NCBI GenBank assembly: GCA_963691705.1
Contig: OY829543.1
Location: forward strand, 27,799,523 to 27,863,522
Length of the DNA stretch: 64,000 nt
Source: Viola odorata
Taxonomy: Eukaryota; Streptophyta; Magnoliopsida; Malpighiales; Violaceae
Direction of reading: 5' to 3'
Part shown: one piece after another, positions 21,589 to 35,102 of the stretch
Layout: the number at the start of each line of letters is the position of its first letter
Position numbering within the stretch: position 1 is the first letter of the stretch
Translations under genes and position numbers: made by a program
Notes under the pieces: model-generated
The model's database searches: none
Told to the model about the DNA's origin: nothing
The model's input: the letters and a program-made list of their open reading frames with translations, nothing else

Positions 21589-24500
21589 GGACAAATCCAT
21601 TTGAAGAGGGAGGAGATGATACGAACATGAGGGATCTCACTCGTATCCACGTGAAGACCTCAGGGATAGGCCGCGCAAGCCATGAGGAATGCCGCACCAA
21701 GTCCTCGCAAACCATGAAGACATGCGTGCACCAGGCGCGCCAACCCTAGCATCCCAAGAAGTCCCCGCGCCTAAGCCATCCGAGGCCTTGCGCTAGTTCT
21801 CCAAGCCAATCTCTTCAAGCCCGTGGTCAAGGCCTTAAGTAAAGGGTAGTCTAGGGTTATTTCATGTAATAATTCCCAAGCCTACTCTTCGCCCATGGGA
21901 GAAAATTCCTTGTCTTTTGAAGTCTACAGACTTATTTACCCATCATCGCTTTGAGTTACCTTTTAGTTATTTTCCAACTCTATTCCATAGTGCTGATGCA
22001 TATCTCTTCTATGTAGGTACTTTGTGTGACATTCGCAAAGGAATGGAGCGCGCAGATTCGAGAACGAATCCATTTGAAGAGGGACGAGATGATACGAGCA
22101 TGAGGGCCCTCACTCGTATCCACGTGAAGACCTCACGGATAGGCCGCGCAAGCCATGGGGAATGTTGCGCAAAGTCCTCGTAAACCAGGAAGACATGTGC
22201 GCACCAGGCGCGCCAACCCTAGCATCCCATGAAGTTCTCGCGCCTAAGCCATCCGAGACCTTGCGCTAGCTCTCCAAGCCAATCTCTTGAAGCCCGCGGT
22301 CAAGGCCTTAAGTAAAGGGTAGTTTAGGGTTATTTCATGTAATAATTCCCAAGCCTACTCTTCGCCCATGGGAGAAAAATCCTTGTCTTTTGAATTCTAC
22401 AGACTTATTTTCACATCATCGCTTTGAGTTACCTTTCAGTTATTTTCCAACCCTTTTCCATAGTGCTGATGCATATCTCTCCTATATAGGTACTTTGTGT
22501 GACTTTCGCAAAGGAATGGAGCCCGCAGATTCGAGGACAAATCCATTTGAAGAGGGAGGAGATGATACGAACATGAGGGCTCTCACTCGTATCCACGTGA
22601 AGACCTCAGGGATAGGCCGCGCAAGCCATGAGGAATGCCGCGCCAAGTCCTCGCAAACCATGAAGACATGCGTGCACCAGGCGCGCCAACCCTAGCATCC
22701 CATTAAGTCCCCGCGCCTAAGCCATCCGAGGCCTTGCGCTAGTTCTCCAAGCCAATCTCTTCAAGCCCGCGGTCAAGGCCTTAAGTAAAGGGTAGTCTAG
22801 GGTTATTTCATGTAATAATTCCCAAGCCTACTCTTCGCCCATGGGAGAAAATTCCTTGTCTTTTGAAGTCTACAGACTTATTTACCCATCATCGCTTTGA
22901 GTTACCTTTTAGTTATTTTCCAACTCTTTTCCATAGTGCTGATGCATATCTCTTCTATGTAGGTACTTTGTGTGACATTCGCAAAGGAATGGAGCGCGCA
23001 GATTCGAGAACGAATCCATTTGAAGAGGGACGAGATGATACGAGCATGAGGGCTCTCACTCGTATCCACGTGAAGACCTCACGGATAGGCCGCGCAAGCC
23101 ATGAGGAATGTTGCGCAAAGTCCTCGTAAACCAGAAAGACATGTGCGCACCAGGCGCGCCAACCCTAGCATCCCATGAAGTCCCCGCGCCTAAGCCATCC
23201 GAGACCTTGCGCTAGCTCTCCAAGCCAATCTCTTGAAGCCCGCGGTCAAGGCCTTAAGTAAAGGGTAGTTTAGGGTTATTTCATGTAATAATTCCCAAGC
23301 CTACTCTTCGCCCATAGGAGAAAATTCCTTGTCTTTTGAAGTCTACAGACTTTATTTTCACATCATCGCTAGGAGTTACCTTTTAGTTATTTTCCAACTC
23401 TTTTCCACAGTGCTGATGCATATCTCTTCTATGTAGGTACTTTGTGTGACATTCGCAAAGGAATGGAACGCGCAGATTCGAGAACGAATCCATTTCAAGA
23501 GGGAGGAGATGATACGAGCATGAGCGCTCTCACTCGTATCCACGTGAAGACCTCACGGATAGGCCGCGCAAGCCATGAGGAATGCCGCGCCAAGTCCTCG
23601 CAAACCATGAAGACATGCGTGCACCAGGCGCGCCAACCCTAGCATCCCATGAAGTCCCCGCGCCTAAGCCATCCGAGGCCTTGCGCTAGTTCTCCAAGCC
23701 AATCTCTTCAAGCCCGCGGTCAAGGCCTTAAGTAAAGGGTAGTCTAGGGTTATTTCATGTAATAATTCCCAAGCCTACTCTTCGCCCATGGGAGAAAATT
23801 CCTTGTCTTTTGAAGTCTACAGACTTATTTACCCATCATCGCTTTGAGTTACCTTTTAGTTATTTTCCAACTCTTTTCCATAGTGCTGATGCATATCTCT
23901 TCTATGTAGGTACTTTGTGTGACATTCGCAAAGGAATGGAGCGCGCAGATTCGAGAACGAATCCATTTGAAGAGGGACGAGATGATACGAGCATGAGGGC
24001 TCTCACTCGTATCCACGTGAAGACCTCACGGATAGGCCTCGCCAGCCAAGAGGAATGCCGCGCCAAGTCCTCGCAAACCAGGAAGACATGTGCGCACCAG
24101 CCGCACCAACCTTAGCATCCCCTGACGTCCCCGCGCCTAACCCATCCGAGGCCTTGCGCTAGCTCTCCAAGCCAATCTCTTCAAGACCGCGGTCAAAGCC
24201 TTAAGTGAAGGGTAGTTTAGGGTTATTTCATGTAATAATTACCAAGCCTACTCTTCGCCCATGGGAGAAAAATCCTTGTCTTTTGAAGTCTACAGACTTA
24301 TTTTCACATCATCGCTTTGAATTACCTTTTAGTTATTTTCCAACCCTTTTCCATAGTGCTGATGCATATCTCTCCTATGTAGGTACTTTGTGTGACTTTC
24401 GCAAAGGAAGGGAGCCCGCAGATTCGAGGACAAATCCATTTGAAGAGGGAGGAGATGATACGAACATGAGGGCTCTCACTCGTATCCACGTGAAGACCTC

Positions 24501-27500
24501 ATGGATAGGCCGCGCAAGCCATGAGGAATGCCGCGCCAAGTCCTCGCAAACCAGGAAGACATGTGCGTACCAGGTGCGCCAACCCTAGCATCCCATGAAG
24601 TCCCCGCGCCTAAGCCATCCGAGGCCTTGCGGTAGCTCTCCAAGCCAATCTCTTCAAGCGCGCGGTCAAGGCCTTAAGTGAAGGGTGGTTTACGGTTATT
24701 TCATGTAATAATTCCCAAGCCTACTCTTCGCCCATGGGAGAAAATTCCTTGTGTTTTGAAGTCTACAGACTTATTTTCACATCGTCGGTAGGAGTTACCT
24801 TTTAGTTATTTTCCAACTCTTTTCCATAGTGCTGATGCATATCTCTCCTATGTAGGTACTTTGTGTGACTTTCGCAAAGGAATGGAGCCCGCAGATTCGA
24901 GGACAAATCCATTTGAAGAGGGAGGAGATGATACGAACATGAGGGCTCTCACTCGTATCCACGTGAAGACCTCATGGATAGGCCGCGCAAGCCATGAGGA
25001 ATGCCGCGCCAAGTCCTCGCAAACCAGGAAGACATGTGCGTACCAGGTGCGCCAACCCTAGCATCCCATGAAGTCCCCGCGCCTAAGCCATCCGAGGCCT
25101 TGCGGTAGCTCTCCAAGCCAATCTCTTCAAGCGCGCGGTCAAGGCCTTAAGTGAAGGGTGGTTTACAGTTATTTCATGTAATAATTCCCAAGCCTACTCT
25201 TCGCCCATGGGAGAAAATTCCTTGTTTTTCGAAGTCTACAGACTTATTTTCACATCATCGCTTTGAATTACCTTTTAGTTATTTTCCAACCCTTTTCCAT
25301 AGTGCTGATGCATATCTCTCCTGTGTAGGTACTTTGTGTGACTTTCGCAAAGGAATGGAGCCCGCAGATTCGAGGACAAATCCATTTGAAGAGGGAGGAG
25401 ATGATACGAACATGAGGGCTCTCACTCGTATCCACGTGAAGACCTCATGGATAGGCCGCGCAAGCCATGAGGAATGCCGCGCCAAGTCCTCGCAAACCAG
25501 GAAGACATGTGCGTACCAGGTGCGCCAACCCTAGCATCCCATGAAGTCCCCGCGCCTAAGCCATCCGAGGCCTTGCGGTAGCTCTCCAAGCCAATCTCTT
25601 CAAGCGCGCGGTCAAGGCCTTAAGTGAAGGGTGGTTTACAGTTATTTCATGTAATAATTCCCAAGCCTACTCTTCGCCCATGGGAGAAAATTCCTTGTTT
25701 TTCGAAGTCTACAGACTTATTTTCACATCATCGCTTTGAATTACCTTTTAGTTATTTTCCAACCCTTTTCCATAGTGCTGATGCATATCTCTCCTATGTA
25801 GGTACTTTGTGTGACTTTCGCAAAGGAATGGAGCCCGCAGATTCGAGGACAAATCCATTTGAAGAGGGAGGAGATGATACGAACATGAGGGCTCTCACTC
25901 GTATCCACGTGAAGACCTCATGGATAGGCCGCGCAAGCCATGAGGAATGCCGCGCCAAGTCCTCGCAAACCAGGAAGACATGTGCGTACCAGGTGCGCCA
26001 ACCCTAGCATCCCATGAAGTCCCCGCGCCTAAGCCATCCGAGGCCTTGCGGTAGCTCTCCAAGCCAATCTCTTCAAGCGCGCGGTCAAGGCCTTAAGTGA
26101 AGGGTGGTTTACAGTTATTTCATGTAATAATTCCCAAGCCTACTCTTCGCCCATGGGAGAAAATTCCTTGTTTTTCGAAGTCTACAGACTTATTTTCACA
26201 TCATCGCTTTGAATTACCTTTTAGTTATTTTCCAACCCTTTTCCATAGTGCTGATGCATATCTCTCCTATGTAGGTACTTTGTGTGACTTTCGCAAAGGA
26301 ATGGAGCCCGCAGATTCGAGGATAAATCCATTTGAAGAGGGAGGAGATGATACGAACATGAGGGCTCTCACTCGTATCCACGTGAAGACCTCATGGATAG
26401 GCCGCGCAAGCCATGAGGAATGCCGCGCCAAGTCCTCGCAAACCATGAAGACATGCGTGCACCAGGCGCGCCAACCCTAGCATCCCATGAAGTCCCCGCG
26501 CCTAAGCCATCCGAGGCCTTGCGCTAGTTCTCCAAGCCAATCTCTTCAAGCCCGCGGTTAAGGCCTTAAGTAAAGGGTAGTCTAGGGTTATTTCATGTAA
26601 TAATTCCCAAGCCTACTCTTCGCCCATGGGAGAAAATTCCTTGTCTTTTGAAGTCTACAGACTTATTTACCCATCATCGCTTTGAGTTACCTTTTAGTTA
26701 TTTTCCAACTCTTTTCCACAGTGCTGATGCATATCTCTTCTATGTAGGTACTTTGTGTGACATTCGCAAAGGAATGGAACGCGCAGATTCGAGAACGAAT
26801 CCATTTCAAGAGGGAGGAGATGATACGAGCATGAGCGCTCTCACTCGTATCCACGTGAAGACCTCACGGATAGGCCTCGCCAGCCAAGAGGAATGCCGCG
26901 CCAAGTCCTCGCAAACCAGGAGGACATGTGCGCACCAGCCGCGCCAACCTTAGCATCCCCTGACGTCCCCGCGCCTAACCCATCCGAGGCCTTGCGCTAG
27001 CTCTCCAAGCCAATCTCTTCAAGCCCGCGGTCAAAGCCTTAAGTGAAGGGTAGTTTAGGGTTATTTCATGTAATAATTCCCAAGCCTACACTTCGCCCAT
27101 GGGAGAAAAATCCTTGTCTTTTGAAGTCTACAGACTTATTTTCACATCATCGCTTTGAATTACCTTTTAGTTATTTTCCAACCCTTTTCCATAGTGCTGA
27201 TGCATATCTCTCCTATGTAGGTACTTTGTGTGACTTTCGCAAAGGAATGGAGCCCGCAGATTCGAGGACAAATCCATTTAAAGAGGGAGGAGATGATACG
27301 AACATGAGGGCTCTCACTCGTATCCACGTGAAGACCTCATGGATAGGCCGCGCAAGCCATGAGGAATGCCGCGCCAAGTCCTCGCAAACCAGGAAGACAT
27401 GTGCGCACCAGCCGCGCCAACCTTAGCATCCCCTGAAGTCCCCGCGCCTAACCCATCCGAGGCCTTGCGCTAGCTCTCCAAGCCAATCTCTTCAAGACCG

Positions 27501-28923
27501 CGGTCAAAGCCTTAAGTGAAGGGTAGTTTAGGGTTATTTCATGTAATAACTCCCAAGCCTACACTTCGCCCATGGGAGAAAAATCCTTGTCTTTTGAAGT
27601 CTACAGACTTATTTACCCATCATCGCTTTGAGTTACCTTTTAGTTATTTTCCAACTCTTTTCCATAGTGCTGATGCATATCTCTTCTATGTAGGTACTTT
27701 GTGTGACATTCGCAAAGGAATGGAGCGCGCAGATTCGAGAACGAATCCATTTGAAGAGGGAGTAGATGATACGAGCATGAGGGCTCTCACTCGTATCCAC
27801 GTGAAGACCTCACGGATAGGTCGCGCCATCCATGAGGAATGCCGCGCCAAGTCCTCGCAAACCATGAAGTCATGCGTGCACCAGGCGCGCCAACCCTAGC
27901 ATCCCATGAAGTCCCCGCGCCTAAGCCATCCGAGGCCTTGCGCTAGCTCTCCAAGCGAATCTCTTCAAGCCCGCGGTCAAGGCCTTAAGTAAAGGGTAGT
28001 CTAGGGTTATTTCATGTAATAATTCTCAAGCCTACTCTACGCCCATGGGAGAAAATTCCTTGTCTTTTGAAGTCTACAGACTTATTTTCACATCATCGCT
28101 TTGAGTTATCTTTCAGTTATTTTCCAACCCTTTTCCATAGTGCTGATGCATATCTCTCCTATATAGGTACTTTGTGTGACATTCGCAAAGGAATGGAGCG
28201 CGCAGATTCGGGAACGAATCCATTTGAAGAGGGACGAGATGATACGAGCATGAGGGCTCTCACTCGTATCCACGTGAAGACCTCACGGATAGGCCGCGCA
28301 AGCCATGAGGAATGTTGCGCAAAGTCCTCGTAATCCAGGAAGACATGTGCGCACCAGGCGCGCCAACCCTAGCATCCCATGAAGTCCCCGCGCCTAAGCC
28401 ATCCAAGACCTTGCGCTAGCTCTCCAAGCCAATCTCTTGAAGCCCGCGGTCAAGCCCTTAAGTAAAGGGTAGTTTAGGGTTATTTCATGTAATAATTCCC
28501 AAGCCTACTCTTCGCCCATAGGAGAAAATTCCTTGTCTTTTGAAGTCTACAGACTTTATTTTCACATCATCGCTAGGAGTTACCTTTTAGTTATTTTCCA
28601 TCTCTTTTCCACAGTGCTGATGCATATCTCTTCTATGTAGGTACTTTGTGTGACATTCGCAAAGGAATGGAACGCGCAGATTCGAGAACGAATCCATTTC
28701 AAGAGGGAGGAGATGATACGAGCATGAGCGCTCTCACTCGTATCCACGTGAAGACCTCACGGATAGGCCTCGCAGCCAAGAGGAATGCCGCGCCAAGTCC
28801 TCGCAAACCAGGAAGACATGTGCGCACCAGCCGCGCCAACCTTAGCATCCCCTGAAGTCCCCGCGCCTAACCCATCCGAGGCCTTGCGCTAGCTCTCCAA
28901 GCCAATCTCTTCAAGCCCGCGGT
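21587..28923 (+). repeat. 473-bp satellite, block 3
   Basis: About 15.5 monomers, the copy of 7843-15179 within the 13.7-kb duplication. It begins abruptly in mid-monomer (GAGGACAAATCC) because of the duplication breakpoint and ends at the insertion site of E1 copy 2. It contains the copied run of three near-identical monomers at 25107-26525. Confidence 0.97.
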
Positions 28924-29534
28924 TGATAAGGGCTCAACTTCTGTTTTGGAGAAGAAGAGACCGAATTGCTGTTCTTGAGCCGGATCTAGTCCTCTTGTGA
29001 GAGGTTGGCAGCTTGGATGGATGAACGGATGAAGGTGTATAGATGTTTAAATGGAGAGGATAACGTCGCAAGAAGGTTGCGGATTGTGCAGCGGATTAAT
29101 GGATGAAAAGGAGAGTGTTTTGATGAACAATAATAAGTATATAACTTCAATACCAAACAAACCCTCTCTAGGCTAGCTAGAGCAACCTTGTTACAAAGTA
29201 AGGAAGATGAAGTGCTGGTTTGAAGAACCCTAAATTACCTAAGCTACACTAGGGTTTGGTCTTAGAGAAATAACATTCAAATCAAAGACAAGTGCTGAAA
29301 TGAAAGAAATGCACTTTAAATAGTCTAGCCTAAACAAAGTGGGTAAATACCCTAATACCCTTTATCATTTAAGGGCCTTGAAAGCTCCTTCCTTTCTTGG
29401 AACAAAGGCTGCTTAGACGCACCCTCATGGTTGGCTAGGGTTTGGCGTGAAGCGCTCATGGCTGGTCCGATCAAGGCGTGAGGTGCAAGTGAGAACATTC
29501 ACGCTCGTATCATGGAGCCTTTAAGCTCGTATCA
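28924..29534 (-). repeat. E1 copy 2, 3' LTR
   Basis: 611 bp. It carries the same two bases that distinguish the 3' from the 5' LTR in copy 1, which shows that those changes arose before the duplication. Confidence 0.95.
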
Positions 29535-29568
29535 TCCCATCCCCCTTTGAAGAGATTCGTCCTCGAAT

Positions 29569-31245
29569 CTAAGCTTTGGAGGGGGGGGTTTCCGAAAGTG
29601 GAGTGAGAGCCTTTAAGCTCGTATCATCCCCTCCGCCTTGGAGGAGATTCGACCTCGGATGTAGAGGCTCAATCCCTTGCAAGGCTAAGCGGGCTAAGGA
29701 AAGCTCGCGGCTAGTGATCACACACGGAACCCTCAAAATACAACTCTCGGAGAATATAGGCCAAGGTGGAGGCCGTCCTCGGGCAAGGCAAGTAGGCGCG
29801 GACGGGAAAAATCCAAGAACAACCAAGTATCGGCCAAGACGGAGAAGGGATGAGATGCGGATCATGTGCGGGTTCCTAGTAGCGAACAATGAGGCGTGGT
29901 CACAAAGGACGGCCAAAGGAGTGCCGAAAGGGTTCCGGATATAGTGCGGGACCATGACACCACATGGAGGTGCCAAAAATGGAAGGAAAGGTGTGCGGCT
30001 CACATGCCCAAAACCAAGTAGGAACGGGTCCTCAAAGCTATGTGTAGGTATCTTTGGAATGATGGAAAAATCACTCCCAAGGGACCACAAATGGCGCTGC
30101 TGTGCTAGACCAAGGATGGCCTTCTCGTGGCTGCCCGAAGAGAACTCATAAGCCGACTCTATACTCCTATCGCTCCCAAAATCCAACCCATCCAAAGGAG
30201 CACTCGAAACCACCAACTCCGAAAGCTCAACCCCTAAAGTAACCATCTCCATATCAATACCGTCCGAAAGGGGCTCAAGTAATCCCTCATCCAATGGAGC
30301 CAGCTCACCCAAAGTAGCACTCGAATCCACTAAGTCCGAAAGCACACCAAGCTTATCCTCAAGAAGTGGTGGCAGCTCAGCAGAGTCAACACTAGAAGAA
30401 ACTCGCGTATGAGTGGTGGAAGGGCCACTAGGAGAAGGTTGAGGTGGTGCTTCAACTCGTTGAAACGAGGAGTTGATTACCTCCAATCTGCGTCGCAACT
30501 CGGCCAAGATATCCGAAGGGTTCTCCAAGTGGTCAAACAAACCCATGGATGCATGATGTGGTACTCGGGCTCGAGGGGAAGAAGTCTCATGCACATAGGA
30601 GCCCGGAGGGGGCTGGTGGACACGGTGGGAAGATGGCGCCGTGTGGTAAGGTGGGGCATGACGGGGAAGTGCACTAGATGAGCCTGAAGGAGGCCTACAG
30701 TCAAGGCGTGATGATGGCACCTCATGATTAGGTGGGGCACGGTGAGCGGGTGCGCTAGGAGGCCTAAGGTCATGGCGTGATGATGGTGGCATATATGGAA
30801 CATAGTCACATCCGTGAGGATAAAGGAGGTGATCAACCGGTGCCTCTATCACGCGTGATGAGCTACGGGCACCATATGGAGGTGGCGCCACATAAGCGAG
30901 AGAGGGGCGGTGTGGGCGCTCATCAATGTGGTCCGGCTGTTCATACCCATAAGATTGCCGTGAGGGCTCACAAAGACCATACTCCAACCGAGAAGAAGAA
31001 GTGGCACTAGAGCGGCTGTCTCGGCTGTCCAATACATAGGCCCAAGAATCAAGTGATGCTTCATCCCCCTCGGGGCAAGCACCCTCATGGCAAGAACTAG
31101 TCCCATACGGTGACTCTACCTCTCCCAAGTAGCTCACGGCATGGCAAGAAGATACGCGGTCACTAGCCATGGAATAGGCCGCACTATAACATGATGCATC
31201 CTCCCAATCGGACCCAACATCCGAATAAGAGTAATGCGAAGACAT
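29569..31245 (-). CDS. E1 retroelement protein of unknown function, second copy (558 aa)
   Basis: Identical by eye to the protein at 15825-17501 (same start context, same conserved blocks at residues 373-411 and 491-545, no polymerase or zinc-knuckle motifs). The splice-acceptor TTTGTAG|GTAC lies just upstream, with its AG at 31260-31259. It exists because of the segmental duplication, so its intactness says nothing about selection on the protein. Confidence 0.7.
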   Translation of the reverse strand: MSSHYSYSDVGSDWEDASCYSAAYSMASDRVSSCHAVSYLGEVESPYGTSSCHEGACPEGDEASLDSWAYVLDSRDSRSSATSSSRLEYGLCEPSRQSYGYEQPDHIDERPHRPSLAYVAPPPYGARSSSRVIEAPVDHLLYPHGCDYVPYMPPSSRHDLRPPSAPAHRAPPNHEVPSSRLDCRPPSGSSSALPRHAPPYHTAPSSHRVHQPPPGSYVHETSSPRARVPHHASMGLFDHLENPSDILAELRRRLEVINSSFQRVEAPPQPSPSGPSTTHTRVSSSVDSAELPPLLEDKLGVLSDLVDSSATLGELAPLDEGLLEPLSDGIDMEMVTLGVELSELVVSSAPLDGLDFGSDRSIESAYEFSSGSHEKAILGLAQQRHLWSLGSDFSIIPKIPTHSFEDPFLLGFGHVSRTPFLPFLAPPCGVMVPHYIRNPFGTPLAVLCDHASLFATRNPHMIRISSLLRLGRYLVVLGFFPSAPTCLARGRPPPWPIFSESCILRVPCVITSRELSLARLALQGIEPLHPRSNLLQGGGDDTSLKALTPLSETPPSKA

Positions 31246-33036
31246 AGCAAATAAGTACCTACAAAAAGAAACAAACACAATTGAATAGCTAAATGGGTTA
31301 GTCCCTCCCTCACGTGTTTCACTCGTGTTTATCACTCTAATAATCTCACAATATTCTCTCAAGCCCAAGCCAAACCGAAGCCAATAATGACTCAAAGACT
31401 CACTAAGGCACACAAAAGAAGCAAGGAAAACAAGGCTAGAAAGAAAGGTGAAAGAAAGCCAAATTAGTGATCAAGAAGAGACACTTGATTTTGATCACCA
31501 AATTGACTTAGAGTGGATAGATAGGTGTGTGGAAACAAAGAAAGGAAGACACCAAGACAAGCTACTCAAGACCAGACTGAAGGAAATAAGAAGAGAAAAC
31601 CACAATTGAAAAGATAGACTCAAAACTGAAATTTCGGGTGAAAACTGCACACTGATTTTAAGTTGACGATATGTATGGGAACAAGACAGAATTAGCCGAA
31701 GACCAAAACATAAGAGTTGTTCTACTCAGGCTGAAGTTTCATCCCACCAAATTTCAGAACAAACAGAGCAAAGAAGCTCTCAGAAATGGCAAAGGCCGAA
31801 ACTAGAAAGAAACTAGCTAAGAAAAATCAAAACAGAAAGTTTCCTTCACACAATTGAAAACCGAATTTCAAACAAATGCACACCTAAATGTAAACTACTA
31901 CACTTCTAATGGGATCATACACAAGTAGTCTCTTGCTTTTGACTCAATTGCAATTTTTTTTTTTTTTTTTTTTTTTTAATTAGGAACTTGATCTCTTTTT
32001 TTTTTTTTTTTTTTTTTTGATCTATGTTTTAGTTCCTTTCTTTTCCCTTTTTTTTTTTTTGTTGCAATGAGTGAAGAAAACTCACTTGTATGACATGTAG
32101 TATTGAAATAAGAAGTGAAAGACAAGTAGTTTTAGTGTTTGAAAAATTTTCACTAGGTGCCAAAAATTTGATGAGGTGGCACTAGTGATGAGGTGGCAAA
32201 TTTAAGTGAGGTGGCAAGTGAGGTGTCAAGTGAGGTGGCAAGTGTGAGGTGATAAAATATCTAGAAGAATATTCTATGCATATCCTATATGAAATACTAG
32301 GCTGAAATGAAGAATAGGTGGATTAATATGGGCCTAGTATTTTAGAGGACACCTCCACATAACAACAAAATGGGACCACATTCTACACATGGCACACAAG
32401 ACACTTGTCTCTCAAATGGATGAACAAATGAAAGCACCAATCACCAATTTCGGTTGAATTAAATAAATTGAAGAAAACAATTCATCAAACACAGATTTTC
32501 GGAATTAATGGGTCACTAAAGATCAAAACTCAAAAGTCTCAAGAACACAAGATGAACATGAAGAACACCAAGCACAACTTTCGCTCTATGAATCTTAAAA
32601 CAGCCCAAATGTGGCCCAAAAGTTACGAAACTCACATAACAGACTCTAAAGACAAAGATCTACAACTTTGTAGAAGAAATGAAACTGAAATTCCAAGTGG
32701 AAAGGACTCAAAACAGACTCACAACACCAGACTGTTTTACTCGCGCGATTTCTGCACACTTTTCTTCCAAGGCCGAAAAGTGTACCAAGATCACTGAGTT
32801 AGCAGCAGACCAAAACACAAAAGTTTCTCTACACAGAAAGATGTTTAAGCACAGAAATTTTCAGATTTTTATGACGTATAAAACAGACCCAGATCAGAAA
32901 AGGAAACAGACTCAAAAACTGACCCCTGGACAGAAAAAATTTCAGCACGAAATTTTCGGCCAAAATGGATAAACACACGGTAGAAATGATGGATCCAGCC
33001 GTGAGAAGGGATTTTACCAACCTAGAAGACGATTTG
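31246..33036 (-). other. E1 copy 2 untranslated leader
   Basis: Duplicate of 17502-19292, including the same homopolymer lengths and the minisatellite at 32171-32254. No gene supported. Confidence 0.7.
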
Positions 33037-33052
33037 GAGCTCCGCTACCACT

Positions 33053-33663
33053 TGATAAGGGCTCAACTTCTGTTTTGGAGAAGAAGAGACCGAATTGCTG
33101 TTCTTGAGCCGGATCTAGTCCTCTTGTGAGAGGTTGGCAGCTTGGATGGATGAACGGATGAAGGTGTATAGATGTTTAAATGGAGAGGATAACGTCGCAA
33201 GAAGGTTGCGGATTGTGCAGCGGATTAATGGATGAAAAGGAGAGTGTTTTGATGAACAATAATAAGTATATAACTTCAATACCCAACAAACCCTCTCTAG
33301 GCTAGCTAGAGCAACCTTGTTACAAAGTAAGGAAGATGAAGTGCTGGTTTGAAGAACCCTAAATTACCTAAGCTACACTAGGGTTTGGTCTTAGAGAAAT
33401 AACATTCAAATCAAAGACAACTGCTGAAATGAAAGAAATGCACTTTAAATAGTCTAGCCTAAACAAAGTGGGTAAATACCCTAATACCCTTTATCATTTA
33501 AGGGCCTTGAAAGCTCCTTCCTTTCTTGGAACAAAGGCTGCTTAGACGCACCCTCATGGTTGGCTAGGGTTTGGCGTGAAGCGCTCATGGCTGGTCCGAT
33601 CAAGGCGTGAGGTGCAAGTGAGAACATTCACGCTCGTATCATGGAGCCTTTAAGCTCGTATCA
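33053..33663 (-). repeat. E1 copy 2, 5' LTR
   Basis: 611 bp, matching 19309-19919. The TATA-like box TATTTAAA is at 33444-33451 in element sense. Confidence 0.95.
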
Positions 33664-34339
33664 TCGGTCAAAGCCTTAAGTGAAGGGTAGTTTAGGGTTA
33701 TTTCATGTAATAATTCCCAAGCCTACACTTCGCCCATGGGAGAAAAATCCTTGTCTTTTGAAGTCTACAGACTTATTTTCACATCATCACTTTGACTTAC
33801 CTTTCAGTTATTTTCCAACCCTTTTCCATAGTGCTGATGCATATCTCTCCTATATAGGTACTTTGTGTGACTTTCGCAAAGGAATGGAGCCCGCAGATTC
33901 GAGGACAAATCCATTTGAAGAGGGAGGAGATGATACGAACATGAGGGCTCTCACTCGTATCCACGTGAAGACCTCAGGGATAGGCCACGCAAGCCATGAG
34001 GAATGCCGCGCCAAGTCCTCGCAAACCATGAAGACATGCGTGCACCAGGCGCGCCAACCCTAGCATCCCATGAAGTCCCCGCGCCTAAGCCATCCGAGAC
34101 CTTGCGCTAGCTCTCCAAGCCAATCTCTTGAAGCCCGCGGTCAAGGCCTTAAGTAAAGGGTAGTTTAGGGTTATTTCATGTAATAATTCCCAAGCCTACT
34201 CTTCGCCCATAGGAGAAAATTCCTTGTCCTTTGAAGTCTACAGACTTTATTTTCACATCATCGCTAGGAGTTACCTTTTAGTTATTTTCCAACTCTTTTC
34301 CACAGTGCTGATGCATATCTCTTCTATGTAGGTACTTTG
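33664..34339 (+). repeat. 473-bp satellite, block 4
   Basis: About 1.4 monomers between E1 copy 2 and E2, the copy of block 2. It ends in CTTTG, the target duplication of E2. Confidence 0.95.
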
Positions 34340-34740
34340 TGATAAGCTCCTGGCTTCCAAATGGAAGAAACCGAGCTTGGAACTTCTGGGAGGATCTAGC
34401 TCAGAGCTGCAAACACAAGAAGAGACAAGAAACGAACAAGATAAATTGAAATAAGGAAGGAGTTAGGCAGCGGAAAGGAACATTAAAAGAAAGGTGGCTC
34501 GGCCAACCATGAACTTGAAAATGAAGGTGGCTCAACCAACCATGTTCTTGGAATTAAAGTGCGGAATGTAAATACTGGAATTGAAGTACATAATTAAAGT
34601 GCTGGAATGTAAAGCGAAGGTGGCTATGCCAACCATGTGCTTGAAAGTAAATGACAGAAATTTAGATTGCGGAAATATAAATAACTTGAATTGAAATGAC
34701 TGAAATTTAGATTCGAGATTGGATATTAGAGTTTGAATTG

Positions 34741-34860
34741 GAGATTGGAAGATAGACTTGGAGATTGGAAGATTGAAATGGAGATTGGAAGGTAGACTTG
34801 GAGATTGGAAGATTGAAATGGGGATTGGAAGATAGACTTGGAGATTGGAAGATTGAAATA
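34741..34860. repeat. 40-bp x 3 minisatellite in E2 3' LTR
   Basis: Three exact-length 40-bp units with a few substitutions, downstream of the TATA box in element sense, so probably within the transcript leader (R/U5). Confidence 0.9.
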
Positions 34861-35003
34861 CTTGAATTAACTTAACATAGAAATGTAAATTGCAATACAA
34901 AGAAAGTAAAGGCTTCAAGAGCTCATGTTTTTCAATTTATCAAAGTCTATCTTTGGAATGAAATGAGCTAGCTATTTATAGAAAAATTACATAAGTGAGC
35001 GGT

Positions 35004-35089
35004 TGCTACAGTAGCTTCGTTGCTACAGTACCTCCATCCGTCACAGTGACTCCGCATGCTACAGTGACTTCGCTCTGCTACAGTACTCC
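35004..35089 (-). promoter_or_regulatory. GCTACAGT motif cluster upstream of E2 TATA box
   Basis: Four copies of TGCTACAGT plus one TCACAGTGAC, spaced 17-36 bp apart, just upstream of the TATA box in element sense (ACTGTAGCA). Their repetition and position suggest an enhancer-like element in U3. Also at 21260-21345 and 37725-37810. Confidence 0.5.
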
Positions 35090-35102
35090 GTGAATAGTAA
35101 CT

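Larger units (their letters stand above)
28924..33663 (-). mobile_element. E1 copy 2: non-autonomous LTR retrotransposon, 4,740 bp
   Basis: Same element and same insertion event as 15180-19919, carried along by the 13.7-kb tandem duplication: flanks, LTR differences, A-tract lengths and ORF all match. It is not an independent transposition, since the flanking satellite is also duplicated without a break. Confidence 0.95.

Noticed and set aside
21359..21749. Open frames crossing the truncated E2 LTR into satellite, both strands
   Set aside because: Chance fusion at the 13.7-kb duplication junction.
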